Assembly: GCA_963763085.1 (NCBI GenBank)
Contig: CAVXNB010000001.1
Coordinates: forward strand, 1,054,001-1,118,000
DNA length: 64,000 bases
Direction of reading: 5' to 3'
Source: CAVXNB01 sp963763085
GTDB lineage: Bacteria; Actinomycetota; Acidimicrobiia; Acidimicrobiales; Bog-793
Shown here piece after piece: positions 42,983 through 51,789 of this stretch (positions within the stretch are counted from its first letter, which is position 1; each line of letters begins with the position of its first letter). The notes under the pieces were generated by a model. The model searched no databases and was not told where the DNA came from. It worked only from the letters and a program-made list of their open reading frames with translations. A program made the position numbers and the translations under genes.

Positions 42983-44803
42983 ATGTCGGAAAGGTCGATC
43001 GCAGCCTTTGCTGCCCGCGCCTCGGATGAGGAATTGGCTCGCCGGCTCGCACTGATCGAGGACGGACTTCACCGACTCGCTGATGGCCACCGGGCCGACA
43101 TCTCCGAGGTGCACCCCGTTCACACCTGGGACGCCCTCAACCTCATCCACTACGTGGCGCTCCGACGACACGACGTGCGCAGGCTGCAGTGGCAACTCAC
43201 TCGCAGGGGCCTGTCTTCACTTGGTCGAAGCGAGCCGTACGTCCTCGCGACGCTGCGGGCGGCAATGTCGGCGCTTCGCGGCGAGCGACCCGTGCTCGGT
43301 GAGGGCGCGCTCGATTTTGAAGAGGGGAGGGCAGCCCTCGACACCAATACCGACCGCCTCTTCGGGCCCCGACCGCCGTCACGCGTAGTCCGGATCATGG
43401 TGACGCTTCCCTCCGAGGCGGCCGACGACTACTGCCTCGTGCGTCGCCTGGTCGCCGGGGGGATGGACGTGGCCCGCATCAACGGCGCCCACGACGACCC
43501 CGACGCGTGGCGAGCAATGGCTGACAGCGTCCACAAGGCTGCAGCCGAGCTCGGGACGCAGTGCCGGATAGCCATGGACCTGCCCGGACCGAAGCTGCGC
43601 ACCGGCGCGCTGGAATACGGCCCGCAGATCGTGCGACTCCGGCCCGTGCGAGACCTTCGCGGCGTCTCGTTGACTCCGGCACCTCTCCTGCTCACAGCAG
43701 TAGACGCGGCAGCCGCTGGTAGCGACCTCCCCGTCGTGCCGGTCGAAGCGGCTTGGCTGGCGAGGCGTCAACCTGGTGAGAACGTCGTGCTCCGGGACAC
43801 GCGTGGGTCGAAGCGCACAATGACACTCGTCGATGTTTCGGCCCTCGGCGTCAGAGCCCACGTCCTCGACACCACCTATCTCGAGACCGGCACCGTCCTT
43901 TCGGCCGGTGGCGATGACACGGCCGTCGGGCCACTACCCAGGGTGCCCAGGCACCACCTCCTCAAGACGGGCGACCGACTGGTCGTCTGCAGGGATACCG
44001 CACCCCCACCGGCGTGGCAACACGGCCAGGCGGGCGAGGCCCGCATCTCCTGCACGCTCGAGGCAGTATTCGGTGCCGTCGAGACCGACGACCGAGTCAT
44101 CTTCGACGACGGCCTGCTCTACGGGGTCGTCGAGGACGTCGGCGCCGACGAGTTCGGCGTCCGGATCGTCGAATCGCCCCCCCAAGGCGGCCGCCTCCGC
44201 GCCGAGAAGGGGATCAACCTGCCTGACACGCGCCTGCCGGTGCCACCGTTCACCGAAGCCGACGGTCCCCTGCTGCGCTTGGCCGCCGAGAAGGCGGACA
44301 TGCTGTCGCTCTCCTTCGTGCGCCACGAGGAGGACGTGGACCTGATCCGGCACGAGCTCCATTCTCTCGGCGCCGATCACCTAGGGCTCGTCCTCAAGAT
44401 CGAAACTAGGCCCGCCTTCGAACGCCTCCCCGTAATCCTCCTCCACGCCATGCGCTCGGAACACGTCGGAGTGATGATCGCTCGGGGAGACCTCGCCGTC
44501 GAGGCCGGCTACGAGCGCATGGCCGAGTTGCAAGAGGAGATGCTCTGGCTTTGCGAAGCCGCCCATCTCCCGGTCATCTGGGCGACCGAGGTTCTCGATC
44601 AACTCGCAAGAACCGGCCGCCCGTCTCGGGCGGAGGTCACCGATGCCGCCATGAGCCAGCGGGCCGAGTGCGTGATGTTGAACAAAGGCCCGCACATCGT
44701 GGCGGCAATCGAGACACTCGACGACATTCTGCGTCGTATGGCCGGCCATCAGCGCAAGAAGATCCCGCTGCTGCGACCTCTTCGCAGCTTCGCCGACCTC
44801 TAG
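42983..44803 (+). CDS. Pyruvate-kinase-like protein with N-terminal extension
   Basis: A 606-residue protein. Residues 1-135 are a helical extension without a known domain. The barrel begins VRIMVTLPSEAADDYCLVRR, then MDVARINGAHDD and CRIAMDLPGPKLRTG. An expanded B-domain follows. The second half has the catalytic LVLKIETRPAFERLP (Lys472), MIARGDLAVEAGYERM, IWATEVLDQLARTGRPSRAE and VMLNKG, matching pyruvate kinase. The allosteric C-terminal domain is missing. It could be a true but unregulated pyruvate kinase or a paralog with another phosphotransfer role. GAGAGG precedes the ATG. Confidence 0.75.
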   Translation: MSERSIAAFAARASDEELARRLALIEDGLHRLADGHRADISEVHPVHTWDALNLIHYVALRRHDVRRLQWQLTRRGLSSLGRSEPYVLATLRAAMSALRGERPVLGEGALDFEEGRAALDTNTDRLFGPRPPSRVVRIMVTLPSEAADDYCLVRRLVAGGMDVARINGAHDDPDAWRAMADSVHKAAAELGTQCRIAMDLPGPKLRTGALEYGPQIVRLRPVRDLRGVSLTPAPLLLTAVDAAAAGSDLPVVPVEAAWLARRQPGENVVLRDTRGSKRTMTLVDVSALGVRAHVLDTTYLETGTVLSAGGDDTAVGPLPRVPRHHLLKTGDRLVVCRDTAPPPAWQHGQAGEARISCTLEAVFGAVETDDRVIFDDGLLYGVVEDVGADEFGVRIVESPPQGGRLRAEKGINLPDTRLPVPPFTEADGPLLRLAAEKADMLSLSFVRHEEDVDLIRHELHSLGADHLGLVLKIETRPAFERLPVILLHAMRSEHVGVMIARGDLAVEAGYERMAELQEEMLWLCEAAHLPVIWATEVLDQLARTGRPSRAEVTDAAMSQRAECVMLNKGPHIVAAIETLDDILRRMAGHQRKKIPLLRPLRSFADL

Positions 44804-44968
44804 GGCGTTCTCAGGTCCTCGGACGTTCTTGGCGCGGCTTCTTGCCGAGAACCGAGAGGGCGGCCGTCGGGCACGCCTACCAGTCCTTCACCCTCGATGA
44901 GGAGGGCATCACCTGCGCTCGGCTTGATGGCGCCGGCGGGCGGCGGTTGGAGCCCGATGCGGCATCAG

Positions 44969-47575
44969 CTAGAACTGCGAGGCGAACCAATCCCTCGCCT
45001 CATAAGTCACCGCCTCATTGGGTGTGAACGCCTTCACCGAGGCAGCCGACCCGTCGAGTTCGGAGTCATCCTTGGCGCTCCAGAGCCAGAGCCCCAGATA
45101 AGGACCAGGCGCCGCTCCGATCTCTGGGTTGTTGCATGCACGGGTGTGAACGCACATGGAGAGCTCGTAGATGGCGAAGGCCATTCGTTGCCTCTTTCCG
45201 CGACCGCTGTAGTTCGAGGGCACGGACTCCAAGAATGCGCCGTAGTCCTTCGCCACACCGACCATGGCTGCGAAGAAGGAATCGCCGTAGAGCAGACTCC
45301 CATGGGGGATGAGACCGCCGGCCGTGTTTGCGAGCAGCCCCTCGGGCTTCAGGTCGAGGTTCCCCATCAGGATGGAAACGGCCAGCAGATCGGAACCTGC
45401 AGAAAGCTTTTGGTAGTCGCCGTAGTGGTCCTTCAAGAACTTGATCAGCCCACCGGCTTTGCCTGCGGGCAGGTACTCCAGCCACGAAAAGTCGTCGGAG
45501 ATGAGCTTGTGCCTGTAGAAGTCGACCAGCGCCTGGGCGTCTTTGTCGGACAGCCATGCACGCTGTTTGAAGACGATGTTCGGCCGCAGCGTCAGGTTGG
45601 TCTCGCCCTTGCCAACTTGTGTGCACGTGCCCTGATTGCATTTCTCGGCGGTGGCGCTGAGAAGGAACTTGGCGTCGTGTACGACACCGGGGAACCACAC
45701 CCTCACATAGATCTTGCCATGATCGTCGGTCGTATCGGTGACGGTGCTACCGCAACTGTGGTCAATCTGAGTGCCATCGGTCGGGTCGATGAGGCAAAGG
45801 ACCGGACTCGGGGCGCCAGAGATGTAGTACTTACGCATGATCCGGGGGTAGGGATACTCGGCGTCGGATGGGGTTGCGTCACCGATCGCTGCGGTCACTT
45901 TGACACCCCCGATGCCCGGGTGATCTGGGTCGTTTGCCGAACTCGCCTCAGGAGGGGTGACGGTGATGGCGACGTTCTCACATCCCGACCCGCACTTGTC
46001 CGTGATGGTCTCACCGCCACGAACCGGGTCAGCCCCGCCAGTCAAGAAGGCGGGAGTCGCTTTCGCGCCATCGTGCTCGGGGTGGAAGCCCGACTTCACC
46101 GGGTTCTCCACGGGATCGACCCAGACTTTCACCGGACACTCGTTGGTGTCCGCAGAGGCCGCCACGTAGCGGCCCGCTCCGGTGGCCTGGCTGGAGTAAG
46201 TGCACCGGACGAAGGGCCACACCGCCCCAGCGTCGTCGTGGTCGTACTGCCCACCGATAAGCACCGTGCTTCCATCATTGGACATAGCGGCGGCGTAGCC
46301 AAACCCGGCGCTGTAGGGAGTGTTGACCTCACCCTTGCCCGTCAGAACGGAGCCCTGCTGTTTCCAGGTCGTGCCATTGCGAGCGAACACCCAGGCTTCG
46401 TTCGCTCCGCTACCCATGAACGCCGCCGTGTTCCCGTCCCCGGAGAGTACCGGCCGCCCGAACCCCGACTTGCTGGTCTCGCCGCTGCCCATCAGCCGGG
46501 GGCCCTGCTGCTTCCAAGTCGAGCCGGAGCGGACAAAGACCCAGGCTGCCCCCAGGCTTCCGGCGGTTCCGGTGGGCCCGGTGATGATTGCCGTGTTGCC
46601 ATTGGAGGAGAGCGCCTCAGCTCCCTCGTAATGGGCGTCGCTTTTGAGCACCGCCTGTTGGCTCCAGGTCGTTCGCGAGCGGACGAACACCCAGGCTTGC
46701 GCGGTGGTATTGCCGTCGCCGCCGCTGATCAGTGCCGTCGTTCCGTTGGCGGACAAGGCGATCGAGTTGCCGAATCCGGTGTACAGGCCCTCGTCGGACG
46801 CCGCAAGGCGGGCCCCCTGCTGTTTCCAGGTCGAGCCGGAGCGAACGAACACCCACACGGCGCCCCCGTAGGTGGTGCCGTCCGAGTCGGCCGGAGCCCC
46901 GATCAGGCCTGTGTTCCCGTCTGCCGAGAGCGCGACCCTTGTGCCGAACTCGGCCAGGTCGTAGTTCGTCGCCTCGTCGTTCGGTGTCAGCATTGGTCCC
47001 TGCTGGGTCCACTTCGTGCCGGAGCGAACAAAGACCCAGGCCACACCGCTGAGCAAGGTATCGCCGGTCTGGCTGTCGTAGGTGCAGTAGCGGGGGGCAC
47101 CGATCAGTGCCGTGTTGCCGTCGCCGGACAAGGCCACGCTCCAGCCAAAGCTGCTTCCCGTGTTCTCATCGCAGCCCTCCCCTTGATTGCTGGTCGTCAG
47201 CTTCGCCTGCTGTTTCCAGGTCGCGCCGGAACGGACGAATACCCATGCAGCTCCGTCGCCGTCGTCGTCGCCGGGACCGCCGACGAGGAGCGTGCTCCCG
47301 TCGGAGGACACTGCCACGCTGTCACCGAAGAGGCCACCAGCTCCCGTGTTGTTCTCGTTGTTCGGGGTCAGCTTCGGCCCTTGCTGGTGGAAGGGGTTGG
47401 TGGTCTCAGCTCCTGCCAATAGCGCCGAGACCTGGCCTCGAACAGCCACCGGCAATCCCTTAAGGCCCGGTCCGCTAACAGGATGGCGACCCGTGGGCGA
47501 CGCCCCGACCTCGGGCACCAGAAGACCGGCCACAACCATCATCACCAGCAACGCCGTAGCGTATCGCCACCGCAC
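44969..47575 (-). CDS. Secreted FG-GAP-like seven-bladed propeller protein
   Basis: About 868 residues from GTG 47575 (GGGAGG before it), with a signal peptide ending near VPEVGASP. Seven repeats of about 45-55 residues each contain FG.SVALS.DGNTALIG and GAAWVFVRSGSTWKQQ, as in integrin-like FG-GAP propellers. After residue 400 come a calcium-style cysteine-containing region (DKCGSGCENVAITVTPPEAS) and a helical C-terminal domain without a known family. The upstream start at TTG 47614 is not supported. The gene is driven from the shared element at 47760, with a possible leader ORF in between. Confidence 0.75.
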   Translation of the reverse strand: MRWRYATALLVMMVVAGLLVPEVGASPTGRHPVSGPGLKGLPVAVRGQVSALLAGAETTNPFHQQGPKLTPNNENNTGAGGLFGDSVAVSSDGSTLLVGGPGDDDGDGAAWVFVRSGATWKQQAKLTTSNQGEGCDENTGSSFGWSVALSGDGNTALIGAPRYCTYDSQTGDTLLSGVAWVFVRSGTKWTQQGPMLTPNDEATNYDLAEFGTRVALSADGNTGLIGAPADSDGTTYGGAVWVFVRSGSTWKQQGARLAASDEGLYTGFGNSIALSANGTTALISGGDGNTTAQAWVFVRSRTTWSQQAVLKSDAHYEGAEALSSNGNTAIITGPTGTAGSLGAAWVFVRSGSTWKQQGPRLMGSGETSKSGFGRPVLSGDGNTAAFMGSGANEAWVFARNGTTWKQQGSVLTGKGEVNTPYSAGFGYAAAMSNDGSTVLIGGQYDHDDAGAVWPFVRCTYSSQATGAGRYVAASADTNECPVKVWVDPVENPVKSGFHPEHDGAKATPAFLTGGADPVRGGETITDKCGSGCENVAITVTPPEASSANDPDHPGIGGVKVTAAIGDATPSDAEYPYPRIMRKYYISGAPSPVLCLIDPTDGTQIDHSCGSTVTDTTDDHGKIYVRVWFPGVVHDAKFLLSATAEKCNQGTCTQVGKGETNLTLRPNIVFKQRAWLSDKDAQALVDFYRHKLISDDFSWLEYLPAGKAGGLIKFLKDHYGDYQKLSAGSDLLAVSILMGNLDLKPEGLLANTAGGLIPHGSLLYGDSFFAAMVGVAKDYGAFLESVPSNYSGRGKRQRMAFAIYELSMCVHTRACNNPEIGAAPGPYLGLWLWSAKDDSELDGSAASVKAFTPNEAVTYEARDWFASQF

Positions 47576-47589
47576 CGAAACGACCTCCC

Positions 47590-47736
47590 TTACAAGAGCA
47601 GAACTGCAACACAAGCCCGGCCCGCGATCAGTACCGCCGGGCCGACGGCGGTCGTGGGAGTCGCCAACCGGAAGCGGCGTCCCGCGACGTCGCTACTCAT
47701 CGCCGTCTGCTCGGCCGTCGGCTGCGCGTCGCCCAC
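47590..47736 (-). CDS. Possible leaderless 48-residue leader ORF
   Basis: GTG 47736 lies exactly 8 nt after the TACGTT hexamer of the shared promoter, the same geometry as in membrane paralogs A and D. The frame is open for 48 codons, ends with a hydrophobic stretch (VLIAGRACVAVLLL) and stops next to the Shine-Dalgarno of the FG-GAP gene. It may couple translation to that gene. Coding use is unproven, and its composition is similar to random GC-rich DNA. Confidence 0.35.
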   Translation of the reverse strand: MGDAQPTAEQTAMSSDVAGRRFRLATPTTAVGPAVLIAGRACVAVLLL

Positions 47737-47759
47737 GAAGCGCAAACGTAAGCCGCGAG

Positions 47760-47779
47760 CGTTCCGAAAACGTTACGGC
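47760..47779 (-). promoter_or_regulatory. Shared 20-bp promoter element, site 5
   Basis: Minus strand GCCGTAACGTTTTCGGAACG, identical to site 4, with TACGTT 9 nt later. It lies about 185 bp before the FG-GAP propeller start. Confidence 0.75.
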
Positions 47780-47832
47780 TGGGCAGCTCTCAACGCGGCA
47801 CCCCCAGCTTCCGGAGAGTCGCGAACCCGACA

Positions 47833-47866
47833 ACGCCCCCGGCCACGGCGGGTTGGCCGGGGGCGT
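47833..47866. terminator. Strong GC-rich hairpin
   Basis: ACGCCCCCGGCCA and TGGCCGGGGGCGT form a perfect 13-bp stem with an 8-nt loop. It lies between the hydrolase stop (48045, minus strand) and the next promoter (47760), so it probably insulates the two. The T run is weak. The rest of 47867-48044 shows no supported gene. Confidence 0.65.
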
Positions 47867-48044
47867 CGTTATCAATTCCGAAGATTCGCCCGCGAGTGGT
47901 TGCAGCCGCATGCGACAGCGTCCGGCCTTTGAGCCGGCACCAGGCATCCGGCCTCGGCGGACACGTCGAGCCCGCCTGTAGGGGCCGTGGGACCGCCGAG
48001 GTCTTCCCCGCGCGGCGAAGGTGACTCGACATCGCGCATGTGAT

Positions 48045-48749
48045 TCATGGCTCGCTCAAGAACGAGGAGATCGCTGCGGCGAGCACCTTTCCGTGAACAA
48101 TCACCAGCGTGAGATGCCCTCCTGGCAGATCGACCAGCGAGCTGCCAGGGATCTTCTGGAGCTCGGCGGCGGCGCTCGCTGGCACAATCCGGTCGTGCCT
48201 GGCCCGGATGATCAGCGTGCTGGCCTTCACCTGGGGCATCAGCTCGCGCCCGTCGAAGGACTTCGACGCCTGCCGCTGGGCCTCGAAGGCATAGGTCGGC
48301 TGGCCATCGGCCCTGCGCAGCAAGGGGACCCTTGAGACCAGGTCCATCATGAACCAGCGCCGGGAGAACCGGCTCGTTACCGAGGGCATGACCGCCGTGG
48401 CACCCAGGATCAGATGGTCGACCAACTCGGGATGGTCGGCCGCCAACTGGAGCGCGATCTTCCCTCCCATCGAGTACCCCACGACGTCGGCGCTGGCGAT
48501 CCCGAGTGTGTCGATCAGCCCGGCGACGTCATCTGCCATCTGCTCGATGCTGTATTCACCTGTCGGCTTGTCGCTCTGCCCGCCTCCTCGTGGGTCGAGT
48601 ACGACGACCTGATGCTGGGTGGCGAGAAGCGGGACCACGTTGAAAAAGAGCCTCGTGTCGGATCCGAGACCGGGGATCAGCACAACCGTCCGCCCATCTC
48701 CGTGCACCTCGTAGTAGAGCTTGATGTCACCAACCCGGGCGTACGGCAT
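48045..48749 (-). CDS. Alpha/beta-fold hydrolase
   Basis: About 234 residues from ATG 48749 (GAGAGG before it). The oxyanion region is VVLIPGLGSDTRLFFNVVP, and VVVLDPRGGGQSDKP follows. The nucleophile elbow is VVGYSMGGKIALQLA. The acid is probably the Asp of IIRARHDRIVP and the catalytic His lies in LPGGHLTLV. The overall pattern is that of esterase, lactonase or 3-oxoadipate enol-lactonase-like proteins; the substrate is not determined. It is a single gene followed by a strong hairpin. Confidence 0.88.
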   Translation of the reverse strand: MPYARVGDIKLYYEVHGDGRTVVLIPGLGSDTRLFFNVVPLLATQHQVVVLDPRGGGQSDKPTGEYSIEQMADDVAGLIDTLGIASADVVGYSMGGKIALQLAADHPELVDHLILGATAVMPSVTSRFSRRWFMMDLVSRVPLLRRADGQPTYAFEAQRQASKSFDGRELMPQVKASTLIIRARHDRIVPASAAAELQKIPGSSLVDLPGGHLTLVIVHGKVLAAAISSFLSEP

Positions 48750-48821
48750 AGCCACCTCTCGAGAGCTCCAACTGTGCTCGGTCTCAGGTCATCAGACGGA
48801 ACCATCGCCACCGTGGCCGGC

Positions 48822-49220
48822 TCACGCGGTCAGCTGGCTGATCTCGAAGAGGTGGCCGTCCGGGTCACGGAAGAAGGCCCGGATCTCCCCGCCCCAGTCG
48901 ACGGGTTCGGCGAGGAAGGCGGCACCCCGCGACCGGAGCAGCTCGTAGGTTCCCCGACAGTCGTCGACCCGGAAGATGATCTCCGCACTGACGCGGTCCG
49001 GATCGGCCGGCGGCGCGAACGACACGGTCGGCTTGTCGGCCGTGGGGTCTCCGCCGGTCACGAGCAGGATCCAGTTCCCGAAGAACTCGAGCACCACCGA
49101 GGTTCCCCCGTACTCCCCGTATATGGAAGCGTCGAAGACCCTCGTGTACCAGTCCCGGCTCGCTCGGGCGTCCGACACGACCAGGAGGTGGGTGAGCGCC
49201 GAGGCTCGGAACCGGTCCAT
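48822..49220 (-). CDS. VOC-superfamily protein (glyoxalase/bleomycin-resistance-like)
   Basis: A 132-residue protein with the two beta-alpha-beta-beta-beta halves of a VOC module: LTHLLVVSDARASRDWYTRV, SVVLEFFGNWILLVTGG, then VSAEIIFRVDDCRGTYELLR and the closing AFFRDPDGHLFEISQL, where the Glu is a typical metal ligand. ATG 49220 starts directly at the domain. The open frame continues upstream into a remnant of a uracil-DNA glycosylase, so the VOC gene may have been brought next to it by a deletion. Confidence 0.85.
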   Translation of the reverse strand: MDRFRASALTHLLVVSDARASRDWYTRVFDASIYGEYGGTSVVLEFFGNWILLVTGGDPTADKPTVSFAPPADPDRVSAEIIFRVDDCRGTYELLRSRGAAFLAEPVDWGGEIRAFFRDPDGHLFEISQLTA

Positions 49221-49295
49221 GATGCGACACGCTAAACGCGGCCGGTTTCTGAGGCGACCCTTGGTGACGTCGTGCCGCAGTCTGTTGTTGAATCG

Positions 49296-49445
49296 CTCGG
49301 TCTTTTCGACGGGGGTCGTACCGAGCACTAGGACGGATTTTGGCTGCGTCGCCTCGAGCTCAGCTAGGAGCCACGCCCGACAAGCCACGGTCTCGGCCGA
49401 CGAAGGCTTCTTGTGGATTCTCGCCTTTCCTTGCCGCGGCGAATG
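49296..49445 (-). pseudogene. UdgX-like uracil-DNA glycosylase remnant
   Basis: Upstream of the VOC start the same frame reads GKARIHKKPSSAETVACRAW, then LLAELEATQPKSVLVLGTT. This matches the distinctive R-loop of UdgX (KRRIHKKP) and the helix and strand after it (EV.ACRPWL.AEL…P..LV.LGAT). In UdgX the loop His attaches covalently to uracil-containing DNA. Only about 50 residues remain. The 4Fe-4S-binding and other motifs are missing on both sides, so the gene was mostly deleted. Confidence 0.65.
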
Positions 49446-49519
49446 GCGGGGCCAATTGATACGAGCCGGACACAAAATGGGTAGGTCTTACAGAGTCGTC
49501 CGGCGAGTAGGAGCGAGCC

Positions 49520-50293
49520 ATGGTTGGCGGAGTTCGGATCGGAACCTCGGGTTGGCAGTACCGCGACTGGCGGGGCACATTCTACGAAGCATCCGTCCCG
49601 ACGTCGCATTGGCTCGAGGCCTACTCGCAGACGTTTAGGACCGTCGAGGCGAATGGCACCTTCTACCGATTGCCGAAGAAGGAGACCTTCGAGAACTGGC
49701 AAGCGCGGACGCCGTCAGCGTTCGAATTCGCCGTGAAGGCAAGCCGCTTCCTCACCCACGTCCGACGTCTCCAGGAACCGAAGGCGGCGGTCGATCTTTT
49801 GCTCGAACGCGCAGCTGGGCTGGGCGGCAAGCTCGGACCGATCCTCCTCCAGCTTCCTCCCACGATGCCGTGCGACCTTGGGCGGCTCAATGAGACGCTC
49901 AGATCGTTCCCATCTACAGTGCGCATCGTCGTGGAGTTCCGCCACGACAGCTGGCTCACCGACGCAACCGCCGATCTCCTCCGCAGTCACGGCGCAGCGA
50001 CGTGCATAGCCGATCGACGCGGGCTGCTGGAACCGAATTGGCGGACTGCCGATTGGGGATACGTCCGCTTCCACGAAGGCCGCGCACATCCGACTCCCCG
50101 CTACGGTCTCGCGGCATTACGGACGTGGGCAGAGCGCATCGCCGAGGAGTACGGGCCCGACCGAATCGTCTATGCCTACTTCAACAACGATCCGCGCGGC
50201 TGTGCGCCGCGAAACGCCCTGGAGTTCGCCGATGCCTGCCGTCGCGCCGGGCTGCGCCCGCAACTCGCTTCGCACGACGCCCGAGATGCTTGA
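49520..50293 (+). CDS. DUF72-family protein
   Basis: A 257-residue TIM-barrel protein of the DUF72 family: VRIGTSGWQYRDWRGTFYEA, then FRTVEANGTFYRLPKKETFE, FEFAVKASRFLTHVRRL, RIVVEFRHDSWLTDA and YAYFNNDPRGCAPRNA. All hallmark motifs and the usual length are present. The biochemical function is unknown; the fold and conserved acids suggest a metal-dependent or nuclease-like enzyme. ATG 49520 has AGGAG 6 nt before it. Confidence 0.92.
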   Translation: MVGGVRIGTSGWQYRDWRGTFYEASVPTSHWLEAYSQTFRTVEANGTFYRLPKKETFENWQARTPSAFEFAVKASRFLTHVRRLQEPKAAVDLLLERAAGLGGKLGPILLQLPPTMPCDLGRLNETLRSFPSTVRIVVEFRHDSWLTDATADLLRSHGAATCIADRRGLLEPNWRTADWGYVRFHEGRAHPTPRYGLAALRTWAERIAEEYGPDRIVYAYFNNDPRGCAPRNALEFADACRRAGLRPQLASHDARDA

Positions 50294-50477
50294 GCTAGTC
50301 ACTTCGGTCAAGCTCGGCGAGCTCGGGCCTAATAATTACGATGTCGTGACGGACCGCTTCCCATGTTGTATCGCCGTGCTCTTCGGGTATGGAGTACTCG
50401 CTGCGGCTCCACGCCGCGGATCGCGCGGGAAGGGCTGGAATTCGCGCGATTGAGGCCGAGCGCGAAGAGAGGTGAAT

Positions 50478-51068
50478 GTGACTCAGCAACTGGAAGGAGC
50501 GCGAATTGCGTTCCTGGTCGCGAATGAAGGTGTGGAGCAGGAAGAACTGACGAGTCCTTGGCAAGCGGTCAAGGAGGCCGGCGGTGAACCTGTGCTCGTT
50601 GCGACCAAGGCCGGCAAGGTCCAAGCGTTCAAGCATTTGGACAAAGCCTCGACGTTCGAAGTCGATGAAACAACGGAGAGCGCAAGCGTGGAGAATTTTC
50701 ACGGACTCGTGTTGCCTGGTGGCGTGGCAAACGCGGACCAACTCCGCACTGACCCCCATGCGGTCGATCTCGTGCGGCGGTTCTTCGAGTCGGGTCGGCC
50801 AGTGGCGGTGATCTGCCATGGTCCGTGGTCGATCGTCGAAGCGAATCAGGTGCGGGATCGCACCCTCACTTCCTGGCCGAGCCTGCAAACCGACATTCGC
50901 AATGCTGGTGGTAACTGGGTGGACGCAGAGGTTCAAGTGTGTGACCACGGTCCGAATGTGCTCATCAGCAGTCGTAAGCCAGATGATCTGCCGGCATTCA
51001 ATGTAAAACTGATCGAGGCATTTTCACGCTCGCACGTCGCTGCAGGAAGTCCCCGAGACGGAGACTAA
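50478..51068 (+). CDS. DJ-1/PfpI-family protein
   Basis: About 196 residues. ARIAFLVANEGVEQEELTSP contains the first conserved acid, VENFHGLVLPGGVANADQLR is typical of PfpI, and RPVAVICHGPWSIVEA contains the nucleophilic Cys with the adjacent His. The C-terminus continues CDHGPNVLISSRKPDDLPAF. Related proteins act as deglycases, chaperones or proteases, and the exact activity is debated. GTG 50478 has AGAGAGG at a good distance; an in-frame GTG at 50472 is the alternative. Confidence 0.9.
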   Translation: MTQQLEGARIAFLVANEGVEQEELTSPWQAVKEAGGEPVLVATKAGKVQAFKHLDKASTFEVDETTESASVENFHGLVLPGGVANADQLRTDPHAVDLVRRFFESGRPVAVICHGPWSIVEANQVRDRTLTSWPSLQTDIRNAGGNWVDAEVQVCDHGPNVLISSRKPDDLPAFNVKLIEAFSRSHVAAGSPRDGD

Positions 51069-51087
51069 TGGCGCTTCGCCGGGCATT

Positions 51088-51789
51088 GTGGGGCGGCTGC
51101 GTGCTGGACGACCGATCAATATGTCAACAGATGGGACATTGATGTTCGATATAGTGAACATGTGGACTATTGTCAGGCCGGTCGAGGCGATTATCCCCGG
51201 AGCCACGGGTCGCCTCCTCGCAACCCTCTCCCGGGTGGAAGCGGAGCTGCCGGTGTCTACTCTGGCCAGCATCGCCGGAGTAGGCCGAACGCGTGCATCG
51301 GGGATAATCGGCGAGCTAGCGGCGCTTGGCATCGTCGAACGCCGAGAGATCGGCCGGATGGTCATGGTGTCGCTAGCCAGACACAGCGCGGCAGGGGAGG
51401 TCATCGACCGCCTCGCCCACCTCGGCACAGAGGTGATGGCCCGGCTTCGCTCTCTGGCCGCCGAGCTCGAGCCGGCTCCCGAGACGCTGCTCGTTTTCGG
51501 GTCGTTTGCACGAGGCGAAGCCGACGCCGATAGCGACCTCGATGTGCTGGCCGTACGCTCGCCCTCGGCCGACCCTGACAAATGGGCCACTGCCCTGTCC
51601 GTCTTCGCGGAGCAGGCACACGAGCTCGCTGGCAACCGGGTCCAGGTGCTCGACTACGACCTCGACGACCTGCGTCGCAAAGCCGGACCGAAGGCCAAAG
51701 TGGGACGTGACTTCTGGACCGCACTTCGCCGGGATGCGATCGTGCTCGCCGGCTCGCAGCTCGACGACCTGATCGACAATGAGCGATGA
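51088..51789 (+). CDS. Nucleotidyltransferase (MNT) with N-terminal winged helix
   Basis: A 233-residue protein. Residues about 35-90 form a winged-helix (VSTLASIAGVGRTRASGIIG, then ELAALGIVERREIG), and residues 125-215 are a minimal nucleotidyltransferase with GSFARGEADADSDLDVLAV, the GSxARG…SDxD metal-binding motif. MNT domains act as antitoxins that AMPylate HEPN toxins. The added DNA-binding domain could give autoregulation. The start is uncertain: GTG or ATG at 51088, 51121 or 51160, in a locally AT-rich stretch with a TATAGT at 51150. It overlaps the HEPN gene by 4 nt. Confidence 0.75.
   Translation: MGRLRAGRPINMSTDGTLMFDIVNMWTIVRPVEAIIPGATGRLLATLSRVEAELPVSTLASIAGVGRTRASGIIGELAALGIVERREIGRMVMVSLARHSAAGEVIDRLAHLGTEVMARLRSLAAELEPAPETLLVFGSFARGEADADSDLDVLAVRSPSADPDKWATALSVFAEQAHELAGNRVQVLDYDLDDLRRKAGPKAKVGRDFWTALRRDAIVLAGSQLDDLIDNER

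Noticed and set aside
44897..47422. An 841-codon plus-strand open frame opposite the FG-GAP propeller gene
   Set aside because: It mirrors the repeats of the minus-strand gene, lacks any family pattern and arises from GC-rich codon bias. The minus strand has a signal peptide, propeller repeats and a ribosome site.
47790..48032. Minus-strand 80-residue frame
   Set aside because: It contains a strong terminator-like hairpin and lacks a family pattern and a ribosome site.
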